DNA from: Bacillus sp. FJAT-45350
GTDB lineage: Bacteria; Bacillota; Bacilli; Bacillales; NISU01
DNA length: 64,000 bases
Assembly: GCF_002335805.1 (NCBI RefSeq)
Contig: NZ_NISU01000001.1
Span: forward strand, 2,178,079-2,242,078
Direction of reading: 5' to 3'
Within the stretch, counting starts at the first letter, position 1. Every line of letters begins with the position of its first letter. This document shows, piece by piece, positions 1 through 8,203 of the stretch. Below the pieces are notes generated by a model. The model was not told where the DNA came from. It searched no databases and was given only the letters and a program-made list of their open reading frames with translations. The position numbers and the translations under genes were made by a program.

Positions 1-65
1 GTAACCTCTTGCTTTTTCGGGTCTATTTTACCTAAGCCTGTCTTTCCTACTCTTTGAACATCCAT
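1..65 (-). CDS. 5' end of an unidentified gene, cut by the window edge
   Basis: An open frame starts with ATG at 65 and runs off the window after 21 codons (MDVQRVGKTGLGKIDPKKQE, then V). A moderate Shine-Dalgarno (GGCGGG) lies 6 bases before the ATG. It follows the small coiled-coil gene at 157-387 and hag on the same strand, so a flagellar or flagella-adjacent role is possible, but I do not recognise the fragment. Confidence 0.5.
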   Translation of the reverse strand, partial: MDVQRVGKTGLGKIDPKKQEV

Positions 66-156
66 TTACTTCCCGCCTTTATCTTAAGTAATTAGTTTTA
101 TTTTAGCACAGGCTTATATAGCAAGTAAGGTGCTAAACTTCTGTAACAGTGGAAAA

Positions 157-387
157 TTAATGTAAGAACTGTTCGCACTGTTTTTGAAGCTCATTAATTT
201 CTCGCAGTAGACGATTTATTTCCAACTGTATCTCAGCTACCTTTTCACGGTCATGCTGTACTTCTTTCGCATACTCAGCAAGCAGCTTCATCTCCCGAAG
301 CTTATACTCAATGGCACACAACAAACGGTCTCTCTCCTTTACCCACTCTAACTGCTCCTCTAAAAACCGTCTCTCTTCCTCACTCAT
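157..387 (-). CDS. Small charged coiled-coil protein downstream of hag
   Basis: A 76-residue, highly charged protein, almost entirely predicted helix with heptad-like Leu/Ile spacing (LEWVKERDRLL, LREINELQKQ) and no signal peptide or membrane segment. Its stop is 91 bases before the next start. It lies directly after the hag terminator, where small flagellar export chaperones such as FliT or FlgN are often found, and its size and helicity would fit. I see no diagnostic motif, so the function is open. The RBS is weak (AAAGGGCG). Confidence 0.6.
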   Translation of the reverse strand: MSEEERRFLEEQLEWVKERDRLLCAIEYKLREMKLLAEYAKEVQHDREKVAEIQLEINRLLREINELQKQCEQFLH

Positions 388-507
388 GTAAACACGCCCT
401 TTAAATACTTACACCCATTATCTCAAAAAAGAAGCAAAGTTAAAAGGCGCTTGTCCTTCCCTTCCCAACGTTCTACTTTCCAACTATCCTCTAACCAACT
501 AACCCCT

Positions 508-540
508 AAAAAAAGAGACTGACCAAAACGGCCAAGTCTC
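508..540 (-). terminator. Intrinsic terminator of hag
   Basis: Reading the minus strand, an imperfect stem GAGACTTGGCC...GGTCAGTCTC is followed by a run of seven T. It lies 14 bases past the hag stop and closes the fliS-hag transcript. Confidence 0.85.
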
Positions 541-553
541 CTTGTTAATATGT

Positions 554-2179
554 TTATTGTAATAACTGTAATACACCTTGTGGTAATTGATTCGCTTGTG
601 CAAGCATTGCTGTTGCTGATTGGTTAAGAATGTTATTTTTCGTGAACTCTGTCATCTCAAGAGCCATGTCAGCATCACGGATACGAGACTCAGACGCAGT
701 TAGGTTTTCATGAGTTACTTGTAGGTTATTAATTGTGTGCTCCATACGGTTTTGAGTAGCACCTAATTTTGCACGAACGTCTGATAGGATGTTAACTGCA
801 CGGTCAAGAATGAAAATTGCTTCATTCGCACCTTCTTGCGTAGTAACATCAACTCTCTCAATACCTAAACGAACTGTGTCAAGTTGTGGGATGTCGATCA
901 TTACATTTTGGTTAGTGTTCGGCCCGATTTGGAATGCTAGAGCATTGTTGATTAGTGCGAATTCAGTTGTGTTTCCACCTGTAGCATTTGAAGGTTGTAT
1001 GTTACTATCAAAATTAAATTCAAACCCACCATGACGGATAACACCATTTCGAGATGTAATTTCCTTATTAAATTCCATTCTTTCATATTCTTCTGGATCG
1101 GCGTTATCTTCTTTATAATAAACAGAGAAGTTGGCTCTCATTTCCAATGATACTTTTACAGTTCCAGCACCAGTGATTTCTGTAGTATTAATTAATAACC
1201 CACCAATTGTTACTTCTTGATTTAGTCTTGCAACTTGGTCCGAAGTAAAATCGGTTACACTCACATCTTTATAGTCAGCAGAAGCTGGAGCTATTAGTGT
1301 TGTAGTACCTCCATCATCATTTACTGTAAACCAGTCTGTCCCATCGGTTCCAATTATATTACCATTATTATGCTTAAAAAGCTCTAAATTACTGGTAACT
1401 GGTCCTGGACCTGTGACAAAATCCCCAGTATACTTTTCACCAACTTCTACTGCTTTCTTTTCAATTGGTATTCCGTTTGGACCAATAACTTCAATAGTTG
1501 CTCCCTTATTATCTCCGTCAAAATTTCTTATGTTTATTGTATATTCACCTAATGCATTCTCTTCATCAAGTGCTGCAAATTTTATATCTGAAGAAAGTCC
1601 TATTCCTGCTGCTGGTTGTGTAATACGGACAACCTCTTCTACCCCTGCAATATCTAAACGATAATCCCCTGACTTTAATGCTGGATTCAACACCATTGGA
1701 AAATCAGTTAAATTAGATATGTTGGTTTCATTTGCGTTTTTAAAAGTGGTAAGCACTGCACTCGATCCATTTAATAGAGTTCTTGTATTAAACTCTGTTT
1801 TTTCAGAAACACTATCAATTTCTAACTTCAACTGATCAATCTCTTTCTGAATCTGTTCACGGTCAAATTCAGTATTTGTATCATTTGCACCTTGAACTGC
1901 TAGCTCACGCATACGTTGTAGCATAGCATGTACTTCTGTTAAAGCACCTTCTGCTGTTTGCATTAATGATATTCCATCCATCGCATTTCTTTCTGCTTGT
2001 TTAAGACCACGAATTTGAGAACGCATTTTCTCCGAGATTGCTAGACCAGCTGCATCATCAGCTGCACGATTAATTCGAAGACCAGAAGATAATTTTTCTA
2101 AATTTTTCGATGTACTAAACTGATTTGCATTTAAATTACGATAAGCATTTAAAGCTTGAATATTGTTATTAATTTTCAT
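554..2179 (-). CDS. hag: Flagellin
   Basis: Flagellin, the secreted subunit of the flagellar filament, 541 residues. The conserved D0/D1 helices are clear at both ends: N-terminal [16 protein letters not shown] and [18 protein letters not shown] (about residues 1-140), and C-terminal [18 protein letters not shown] to QGVLQLLQ (about 440-541). The centre (about 145-435) is a variable, surface-exposed insertion rich in beta-type sequence, making the protein nearly twice as long as the roughly 300-residue B. subtilis Hag. Its RBS (GGGGAG) sits in the 30-base gap after fliS, so it can be co-transcribed with its chaperone from the sigma-D promoter before fliS. Confidence 0.97.
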   Translation of the reverse strand: MKINNNIQALNAYRNLNANQFSTSKNLEKLSSGLRINRAADDAAGLAISEKMRSQIRGLKQAERNAMDGISLMQTAEGALTEVHAMLQRMRELAVQGANDTNTEFDREQIQKEIDQLKLEIDSVSEKTEFNTRTLLNGSSAVLTTFKNANETNISNLTDFPMVLNPALKSGDYRLDIAGVEEVVRITQPAAGIGLSSDIKFAALDEENALGEYTINIRNFDGDNKGATIEVIGPNGIPIEKKAVEVGEKYTGDFVTGPGPVTSNLELFKHNNGNIIGTDGTDWFTVNDDGGTTTLIAPASADYKDVSVTDFTSDQVARLNQEVTIGGLLINTTEITGAGTVKVSLEMRANFSVYYKEDNADPEEYERMEFNKEITSRNGVIRHGGFEFNFDSNIQPSNATGGNTTEFALINNALAFQIGPNTNQNVMIDIPQLDTVRLGIERVDVTTQEGANEAIFILDRAVNILSDVRAKLGATQNRMEHTINNLQVTHENLTASESRIRDADMALEMTEFTKNNILNQSATAMLAQANQLPQGVLQLLQ

Positions 2180-2209
2180 TGGAATTTACTCCCCTTAATT
2201 CTGTAGTTT

Positions 2210-2632
2210 TTATTCGTAAATAGCTGTTTGCTCGTAAGCATTTGCTTTTTGTCTTATAATTTTTGGTTGTGCATCGGCATTTTTTTTCATCGCTAGATTC
2301 CATGCATTCATAATCTCAGTTAAGATATTAAGAACTTCATTAATACTAGTCACATCTTTATTATAGTTTGCTTCAACCAGTTTATCTGCCATATAGTTAT
2401 ATAGCGTATCTAACTGGTCAGCGACAATACCAGCTTCATAATTAATTCCAGCCCCTAAGCGGTGTAGGATATCAGTTGCCTTCTTTAAATTTTCATTTGC
2501 TTGTATATAATCTTTTTCATCTATTGTTTTTATTGCACTTTCTAAATTTGTTACGCATGCCTCATAAAGTAATGCTGTAATTTCTTGTGATGTTTTTTTA
2601 TGAAGAGCCTCACTTGTTATAAACTGTGTCAA
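2210..2632 (-). CDS. fliS: Flagellar export chaperone FliS
   Basis: FliS binds the disordered C-terminal end of flagellin in the cytoplasm, prevents premature polymerisation and helps deliver it to the export gate. The protein has 140 residues, normal for the family, with the expected helical bundle and conserved early segment (TSQEITALLYEACVTNLESA) and YNYMADKLVEAN. RBS GGAGGTG precedes the ATG. It is the first gene after a sigma-D promoter and immediately precedes hag, unlike B. subtilis where fliS follows fliD. Confidence 0.95.
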   Translation of the reverse strand: MTQFITSEALHKKTSQEITALLYEACVTNLESAIKTIDEKDYIQANENLKKATDILHRLGAGINYEAGIVADQLDTLYNYMADKLVEANYNKDVTSINEVLNILTEIMNAWNLAMKKNADAQPKIIRQKANAYEQTAIYE

Positions 2633-2667
2633 GGTTACACCTCCGTCTCTTTCAACTTCTATTTGTA

Positions 2668-2694
2668 ATATCGGAATATTAATTTCAATGTTTA
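2668..2694 (-). promoter_or_regulatory. Sigma-D (SigD) promoter of fliS-hag
   Basis: On the minus strand, TAAA (2691-2694), a 15-base spacer and TCCGATAT (2668-2675) match the SigD consensus TAAA-N15-GCCGATAT with one mismatch. The -35 overlaps the TAA stop codon of the upstream FlhB-like gene. The pattern match is direct; use in vivo is inferred. Confidence 0.85.
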
Positions 2695-2988
2695 ATAGTT
2701 TTTCTCCATTTCCTCAATAAGTAACAAAATTTCTGCGATTACCGAGTACAATTGGGGTGGAATATTGTCACCTAGGTCCATATCTAGTAAATTTTCGACG
2801 AGCATTGGGTCTTCTTGCATGTGAATATTGTTCTTTTTTGCTAAATCTAAAATTTGATTTGCTACTTGTCCTTTTCCTTGGGCGATAATCTTCGGTGCTC
2901 CACCGTCTTCATCATACTTAAGCACAGCAGCAGTTGGACCATTTGTCATCCGACGCTGTTTATGGTTAAAGTGCTTTGACACCATCAT
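2692..2988 (-). CDS. ylqH: FlhB C-terminal-domain paralogue (YlqH-like), lacking NPTH
   Basis: A 98-residue cytoplasmic protein matching the C-terminal export-switch domain of FlhB/EscU/YscU: AAVLKYDEDGGAPKIIAQGKG, then AKKNNIHMQEDPMLVENLL and IPPQLYSVIAEILLLI. The membrane part of FlhB is absent. The autocleavage motif Asn-Pro-Thr-His is replaced by Asn-Gly-Pro-Thr, so self-cleavage is not expected. Its ATG overlaps the stop of the preceding FliK-like gene, as with ylqG-ylqH of B. subtilis. Since FliK C-terminal domains act on FlhB C-terminal domains during substrate switching, the pair probably interacts (inference). Confidence 0.88.
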   Translation of the reverse strand: MMVSKHFNHKQRRMTNGPTAAVLKYDEDGGAPKIIAQGKGQVANQILDLAKKNNIHMQEDPMLVENLLDMDLGDNIPPQLYSVIAEILLLIEEMEKNY

Positions 2989-5900
2989 ATCTTGAAGTCA
3001 AATCCTTTCTCAGTGAAGATTGGTTTTTGCTGTGGTTCTATTTGCTGTTCACCTTCTTGAGTTACTTGTTGTTGTGTATTTTTCTCTTGAGAAACCATTT
3101 TTGTAAATTTTATTCCACCGACGTTATATCCAATCTCTGCTAGATTATCAATACTCTTATCCACTAAAGGCTCCATTCGGTCTTTAAAATCATCTTGTTC
3201 GTTTTTTAATGTTACTGATAGATTACGATCAACGACATTCAACATGATTCCAACCTCGCCAAGTTTCGGTGTATCAATTAGGAAATAAAGATTACAGTTT
3301 TCCCAGTCTACTTGCTGACCTTCATTTCTTGAATTGACATACACCTGTAGATTCTCAGCTTGTTCTTCTAATAGTAATGGTAGATTAAATAGCATACTTT
3401 GTAGGTTACTACTATTATCCGATTTGCTTAGTAGTTGCTGTCCAGTTAAGTTATTTAACGCTTGGTTTGCTTGTTGAGAGATTCTAGTTCCTTCTTCCTC
3501 ACCACGCATCAGTTGCATCAAGACTGCCTTCATATTTCGTTGATTCGCATCCTGTTGTGATTGTTCGCGAGATGAAGCAAGCATTTGGGCAATCTCACTA
3601 TCCCGGTTTAATCCAAGACTACGTACCATTTCAAAAGCTTGTCGCGCTGATGGCTCTTGCATATACGTACGAGTAGTATCTGTCAATTGTTGTAGTAACT
3701 GTTGTTGGGGTGTACGCCCTTCTTGTTGAAGACGTTCATTTGATACATAATGTTTAATTTTCGTTTCCGACGGCTGGAAGTTTAGTTTCTCTACTTCATT
3801 TTTTACTTCTTGGACAATACGACTTGCTTCTTGATAGTTTCCTCTATTTAAAAACTTCTTCGCTTCAGCTAACTGACCACTTGCTTGCATTAGTTTTTTT
3901 TCTGTCTTCATATCTGTTAAAAGCATCATTTCACTTTTTAAAATGGCATTGTCTAGTTTCTTAATTGTTGTCTCTAATAATGGTTTTACTTGGTCTCTTG
4001 ATTTACTTCTGTATTGTTCTATTAATCTCTGAATTGTATCTAAATTTCTTGTAATATCACGCTGCATATCTTTAAATTCTGCTGTAGCTTCTGCTAACTT
4101 TTGAGTAACAGTTGTTACTGCAATATCTTTACTATTTAACTGAACACTCGTTTGAAATTGCTCATTTAAGACATATTGCTGGGTTTCCTGAGCTGGTCTA
4201 ACAGGCTCTTGCGCTGCTGCTTGTTGTTCAACTTGTGTTAGTGCTTGCATCATTTCTTGACGAGCTGCCATTTCACGACCATTTTGCTGTAATTCACTTG
4301 CACTTCTCATAGATTGCTCTAGTGCTCGTGCCATATCTTGACTTGTTTGCGGGTGTTCAGCAACTTGTTGACGTACCTGCTCTATAGCTCGCTCAAGTTG
4401 TGGCTCTTTTTGAAGAGTTTGTTGTGCTTGACGAATGGCATCAGTAAAACGGGTTTCTGTTTTCCCTGCTTCGGAATTATTAGAAGTACGAGTCGCGTTT
4501 TGTTCAGTTCTTTGCAACTCAGTTTCTGCCTTTGCTAATGCTTGTACCATCCGGTCTTTGCCAACTTGCTCAAGCTGTTCAGCCTGAGTTGCAACACGAT
4601 TAAGTGAATCCTGCGTACGAGTTTCAACAGCGTTACTTTGCATTTGCTGACGAATATTTTCAACCGCTCGTTGTAAGCTGCCTGTTTGTTGTACTTTTTC
4701 ACGAATTTGGCGAACCATATCATTTAAACGTTGCTCGTTTCTTTGTCCTTCTTGTGTGCGTTCAACTGGTCTCTGTTCAGATTGACGGCCTTCCGCGCGA
4801 GATAAATCCCGCTCTGCCTGTTGTAATGCTTGCGTTAAACGCTCTCGTCCCGTACTTTCCTGACCTCGTTGCTGCAACTGACGAGCTTCTTCTGTTGCTC
4901 GCTCTACCCTCTGTGCCACTTCTCGGCCCACACTTGGGTTATTCACTACTTGTTGGCGCACTTGCTCCACTGACCTCTGCAAGTTAGGTTCGCGTTGCAC
5001 TTGCTCTCTCACTTGACGAACTGTTTCACTTGCGCGTTGCTCTTGTCTTGGAGCTTCTTGCGCTCTCTGCTCCTGCACACGACCTTCCACGCGCGATAAA
5101 TCTCGCTCCGCCTGCTCCAACGCTTGCGTTAAACGCTCTCGTCCCGCACTTTCCTGTCCTCGTTGATGTAACTGACGAGCTTCTTCTGTTGCTCGCTCGA
5201 CTCTCTGCGTAACCTCAGGACTCACTCTCGGATTATTCACCACTTGTTGACGCACTTGCTCCACTGCTCTCTGCAAATTCGGCTCTCGTTGGACTTGCTC
5301 TCTTACTTGACGAACCGTTTCGCTTTCGCGCGGTTCTTGTCTTGGTACCTCTTGCGAGCGTGTACTTTCTGTTCTTGCTAAATCACGCTCCGCCTGTTGC
5401 AATGCTTGAGTTAACCTTTCACGTCCAGCACTTTCCTGGCCACGCTGCTGTAATTGACGGGCTTCTTCCGTCGCTCGCTCTACTCTCTGCGCAACCTCTG
5501 GACTCACTCGTGAATTGTTTACAACTTGTTGGCGCACTTGCTCTACTACTCTTTGGAAGTTCGGCTCTCGCTGTACTTGTTCCCTCACTTGACGGACTGT
5601 TTCACTCGGGCGTTGCTCTTGTCTTGGTACCTCTTGCGAACGTGTGCTTTCTGTTCGTGCTAAATCACGCTCCGCCTGTTGCAAGGCTTGTGTTACACGC
5701 TCACGCCCCGCACTTTCCTGTCCTCGCTGCTGTAATTGACGAGCCTCTTCCGTCGTTCGCTCCACTCTCTGCGCTACCTCAGGACTCACTCTCGGATTGT
5801 TCACCACTTGTTGGCGCACTTGCTCCACTGCTCGTTGTAAATTTGGCTCTCGTTGGACTTGTTCCCTCACTTGACGTACCGTTTCACTCGCACGTTGCTC

Positions 5901-8087
5901 TTGTCTTGGCACTTCCTGTGGTCTCGTCTCCTGCACACGACTTTTCACTCGCGATAAATCCCTCTCCGCCTGTTGCAACGCTTGCGTTAACCTGTCTCGT
6001 CCTGCACTTTCCTGACCTCGTTGCTGTAACTGGCGTGCTTCTTCCGTCGCTCGTTCTACTCGTTGCGCTACTTCCGAGCTTACGCGCGGATTATTCACCA
6101 CTTCTTGACGAACCTGCTCCACTGACCTCTGGAGGTTCGGCTCTCGTTGTACTTGCTCTCTCACTTGACGGACTGTTTCACTCGGACGTTGCTCTTGTCT
6201 TAGCGTTTCTTGTGGTCTCGTCTCCTGCATACGACCTTCCACTCGCGATAAATCACGCTCCGCCTGTTGCAACGCTTGTGTTAATCTCTCTGGTCCTGCA
6301 CTTTCCTGTCCACGCTGCTGTAATTGACGAGCCTCTTCCGTCGCTCGCTCCACTCTCTGTGCTACCTCAGGACTCACCCTAGGATTGTTCACCACTTGTT
6401 GGCGCACTTGCTCCACTGCTCGTTGTAAATTCGGCTCTCGTTGTACTTGCTCTCTCGCCTGACGAATCGTCTCACTGGCACGCTGATCGTTCCTTACAGC
6501 TTCCTGAACTCTTACATCCTGTGATGGTCTACTTTCTACGACTCTATCAGTCTGTCGCCCTTCTGTACGAGCTAAATCTCTCTCTGCTTTTTGAAGAGCA
6601 TCTACTAATCTATCTCTACCAACTTGTTGTAAATATCTAGCCTCATTTACAGCTCTGTCAACTCTTTGAGCTACTTCTCGATCCACTCTAGGGTTATTTA
6701 CCACTTGTTGACGCACTTGTTCTACTGCTCGTTGAAGATTTGGCTCTCTCTGTATTTGTTCCCTCACTTGACGAACCGTTTCACTCGGACGCTGTTCTGC
6801 TCTTTGCACTTCTTGTGATCTAACTTCTTGAGTCCGTCCCTCACTAATTCTTCCATCTTGTGAACGACCTTCTACTCTTGCTAGATCTCGCTCTACTTGC
6901 TGTAGCACTTGGTTTAAGCGCTCTCGTCCAACGCTTTCTTGCCCCCGTTGCTGTAGTTGACGAGCTTCTTCTGTCGCTCTCTCTACCCGCTGAGCTACTT
7001 CTGGACTTATACGTGGATTTTCTACCACCTGTTGACGCACTTGTTCCACTGCTCTCTGCAAGTTTGGCTCTCTCTGAACTTGCTCTCTCACTTGACGAAC
7101 CGTTTCACTCGGACGCAGTTCTGCTCTTTGGCTTTCCTGAGGTCTTACTTCTTGAGTTCGACCCTCATTCGCTCTCAGATCTTGCGAACGACCTTCCACC
7201 CGCGATAAATCTCTCTCTGCCTGCTGTAACGCCTGAGTAATTCTTTCTCGACTAGCACCTTCTTGACCCCGTTGTTGTAATTGGCGGGCTTCATCAACCG
7301 CTCGTTCCACTCTTTGAGCCACTTCTCGATTTACTCTAGGGTTATTTACTACTTGCTCACGAACTTGCTCTACTACACGTTGCAAGTTTGGCTCTCTCTG
7401 AACCTGTTCTCTTACTTCGCGAACCATTTCACTAGGACGAGCCTCACTTGAGGCACTAGCAACAACTCTCTCTTGTCTCGGTATTTGGAATTTAGGGTCG
7501 ATTTCTTTCGCTAAATCTGTTAACACTTGATTCAACGGTCGGCCGTGCAGTGCTTCATGTACCGAACGTAATTGTGTTGGCGTTGCTTCTAGACGTTTAT
7601 TCGCCATCGCTTGAACTGTTTGTAAGCGCTGCTCGGTTGTTCCATTTGATGAGTTCATAAAGGTTTGGAGATCACGAACAGATTCCCTCGTTAATGGAAC
7701 TCCTTTATCAAGGAGCATTTGTGCCGCTTGACGAAGTTCTGGAGTAGGATTCGCCCCTGCTCCTAAACTTCGTAGTACACGTGTAACATCTCTTTGCTCA
7801 CCTGTCTGCTGTGAAGAAGATGAACGAGGCTCTTCTGTAATTGTTCGAACACGAACTACATCATCCTTCTGTGTACCAATTTGGACTGTTACTCTATCAC
7901 TTGATGGGACGCTCCCTTCAAATCTTGCTTGAACTTCACGTCCACGAATTTGTAATGTGGCTTCATCTTTACTAGTTCTCTCTTTTATCGTTGCACGATA
8001 GACTTCTCCTTCACGAAGCTGTATCGGTCTATCTGATGAATTTTGCTGATTCGAGGCAACTAAACTACTTATATTCATTCGACTCAC
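2985..8087 (-). CDS. Giant repeat protein with FliK-like C-terminal domain (YlqG-like)
   Basis: A 1700-residue protein with no signal peptide or membrane segment. Residues 1-210 form an N-terminal region with a small beta-rich part (REGEVYRATIKERTSKDEAT). Residues about 213-1294 hold eleven tandem repeats of 83-109 residues built around SETVRQVREQVQREPNLQRA and ARQLQQRGQESAGRERLTQA, very rich in Arg, Gln and Glu; nine are highly similar and the last two divergent. A helical linker follows. Residues about 1579-1664 resemble the FliK hook-length-control C-terminal domain (IDTPKLGEVGIMLNVVDRNLS). Position and C-terminus suggest the YlqG family, which is much shorter in B. subtilis. Function is unknown; a scaffold or ruler partner of the neighbouring FlhB-like protein is inference. 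Confidence 0.8.
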   Translation of the reverse strand: MSRMNISSLVASNQQNSSDRPIQLREGEVYRATIKERTSKDEATLQIRGREVQARFEGSVPSSDRVTVQIGTQKDDVVRVRTITEEPRSSSSQQTGEQRDVTRVLRSLGAGANPTPELRQAAQMLLDKGVPLTRESVRDLQTFMNSSNGTTEQRLQTVQAMANKRLEATPTQLRSVHEALHGRPLNQVLTDLAKEIDPKFQIPRQERVVASASSEARPSEMVREVREQVQREPNLQRVVEQVREQVVNNPRVNREVAQRVERAVDEARQLQQRGQEGASRERITQALQQAERDLSRVEGRSQDLRANEGRTQEVRPQESQRAELRPSETVRQVREQVQREPNLQRAVEQVRQQVVENPRISPEVAQRVERATEEARQLQQRGQESVGRERLNQVLQQVERDLARVEGRSQDGRISEGRTQEVRSQEVQRAEQRPSETVRQVREQIQREPNLQRAVEQVRQQVVNNPRVDREVAQRVDRAVNEARYLQQVGRDRLVDALQKAERDLARTEGRQTDRVVESRPSQDVRVQEAVRNDQRASETIRQAREQVQREPNLQRAVEQVRQQVVNNPRVSPEVAQRVERATEEARQLQQRGQESAGPERLTQALQQAERDLSRVEGRMQETRPQETLRQEQRPSETVRQVREQVQREPNLQRSVEQVRQEVVNNPRVSSEVAQRVERATEEARQLQQRGQESAGRDRLTQALQQAERDLSRVKSRVQETRPQEVPRQEQRASETVRQVREQVQREPNLQRAVEQVRQQVVNNPRVSPEVAQRVERTTEEARQLQQRGQESAGRERVTQALQQAERDLARTESTRSQEVPRQEQRPSETVRQVREQVQREPNFQRVVEQVRQQVVNNSRVSPEVAQRVERATEEARQLQQRGQESAGRERLTQALQQAERDLARTESTRSQEVPRQEPRESETVRQVREQVQREPNLQRAVEQVRQQVVNNPRVSPEVTQRVERATEEARQLHQRGQESAGRERLTQALEQAERDLSRVEGRVQEQRAQEAPRQEQRASETVRQVREQVQREPNLQRSVEQVRQQVVNNPSVGREVAQRVERATEEARQLQQRGQESTGRERLTQALQQAERDLSRAEGRQSEQRPVERTQEGQRNEQRLNDMVRQIREKVQQTGSLQRAVENIRQQMQSNAVETRTQDSLNRVATQAEQLEQVGKDRMVQALAKAETELQRTEQNATRTSNNSEAGKTETRFTDAIRQAQQTLQKEPQLERAIEQVRQQVAEHPQTSQDMARALEQSMRSASELQQNGREMAARQEMMQALTQVEQQAAAQEPVRPAQETQQYVLNEQFQTSVQLNSKDIAVTTVTQKLAEATAEFKDMQRDITRNLDTIQRLIEQYRSKSRDQVKPLLETTIKKLDNAILKSEMMLLTDMKTEKKLMQASGQLAEAKKFLNRGNYQEASRIVQEVKNEVEKLNFQPSETKIKHYVSNERLQQEGRTPQQQLLQQLTDTTRTYMQEPSARQAFEMVRSLGLNRDSEIAQMLASSREQSQQDANQRNMKAVLMQLMRGEEEGTRISQQANQALNNLTGQQLLSKSDNSSNLQSMLFNLPLLLEEQAENLQVYVNSRNEGQQVDWENCNLYFLIDTPKLGEVGIMLNVVDRNLSVTLKNEQDDFKDRMEPLVDKSIDNLAEIGYNVGGIKFTKMVSQEKNTQQQVTQEGEQQIEPQQKPIFTEKGFDFKI
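4205..7448 (-). repeat. Eleven in-frame coding repeats of about 250-330 bp
   Basis: Tandem coding repeats inside the YlqG-like gene. Phrases such as VREQVQREPNLQR recur with near-identical DNA, and unit length varies through short linkers between repeats (for example TRSQEVPRQEQ). Similarity at DNA level implies recent duplication or gene conversion. Copies 10 and 11 (the last two on the minus strand) are much more diverged. Confidence 0.92.
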
Positions 8088-8170
8088 TCCCGTACAATTT
8101 CCCTATATATGTTGTTTATCGGCTTGATAGCAAAATCTATTAACGATCTGTTAAAAAGAATTAAGTAAAA

Positions 8171-8203
8171 CAAAAAACACTTAGCTACTTTTAACTAAGT
8201 GTT
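8171..8203 (-). terminator. Terminator overlapping the dinB stop codon
   Basis: On the minus strand AACACTTAG...CTAAGTGTT forms a perfect stem followed by TTTTTTG. The ascending arm contains the dinB TAG stop. Confidence 0.85.

Noticed and set aside
4604-7240. Several long plus-strand open frames opposite the giant repeat gene (up to 346 codons at 5342-6382)
   Set aside because: They arise because the repeats are rich in CGN, CAN and GAN codons whose complement lacks stops; the translations are Leu/Ala/Pro/Val-rich and repeat with the same period.
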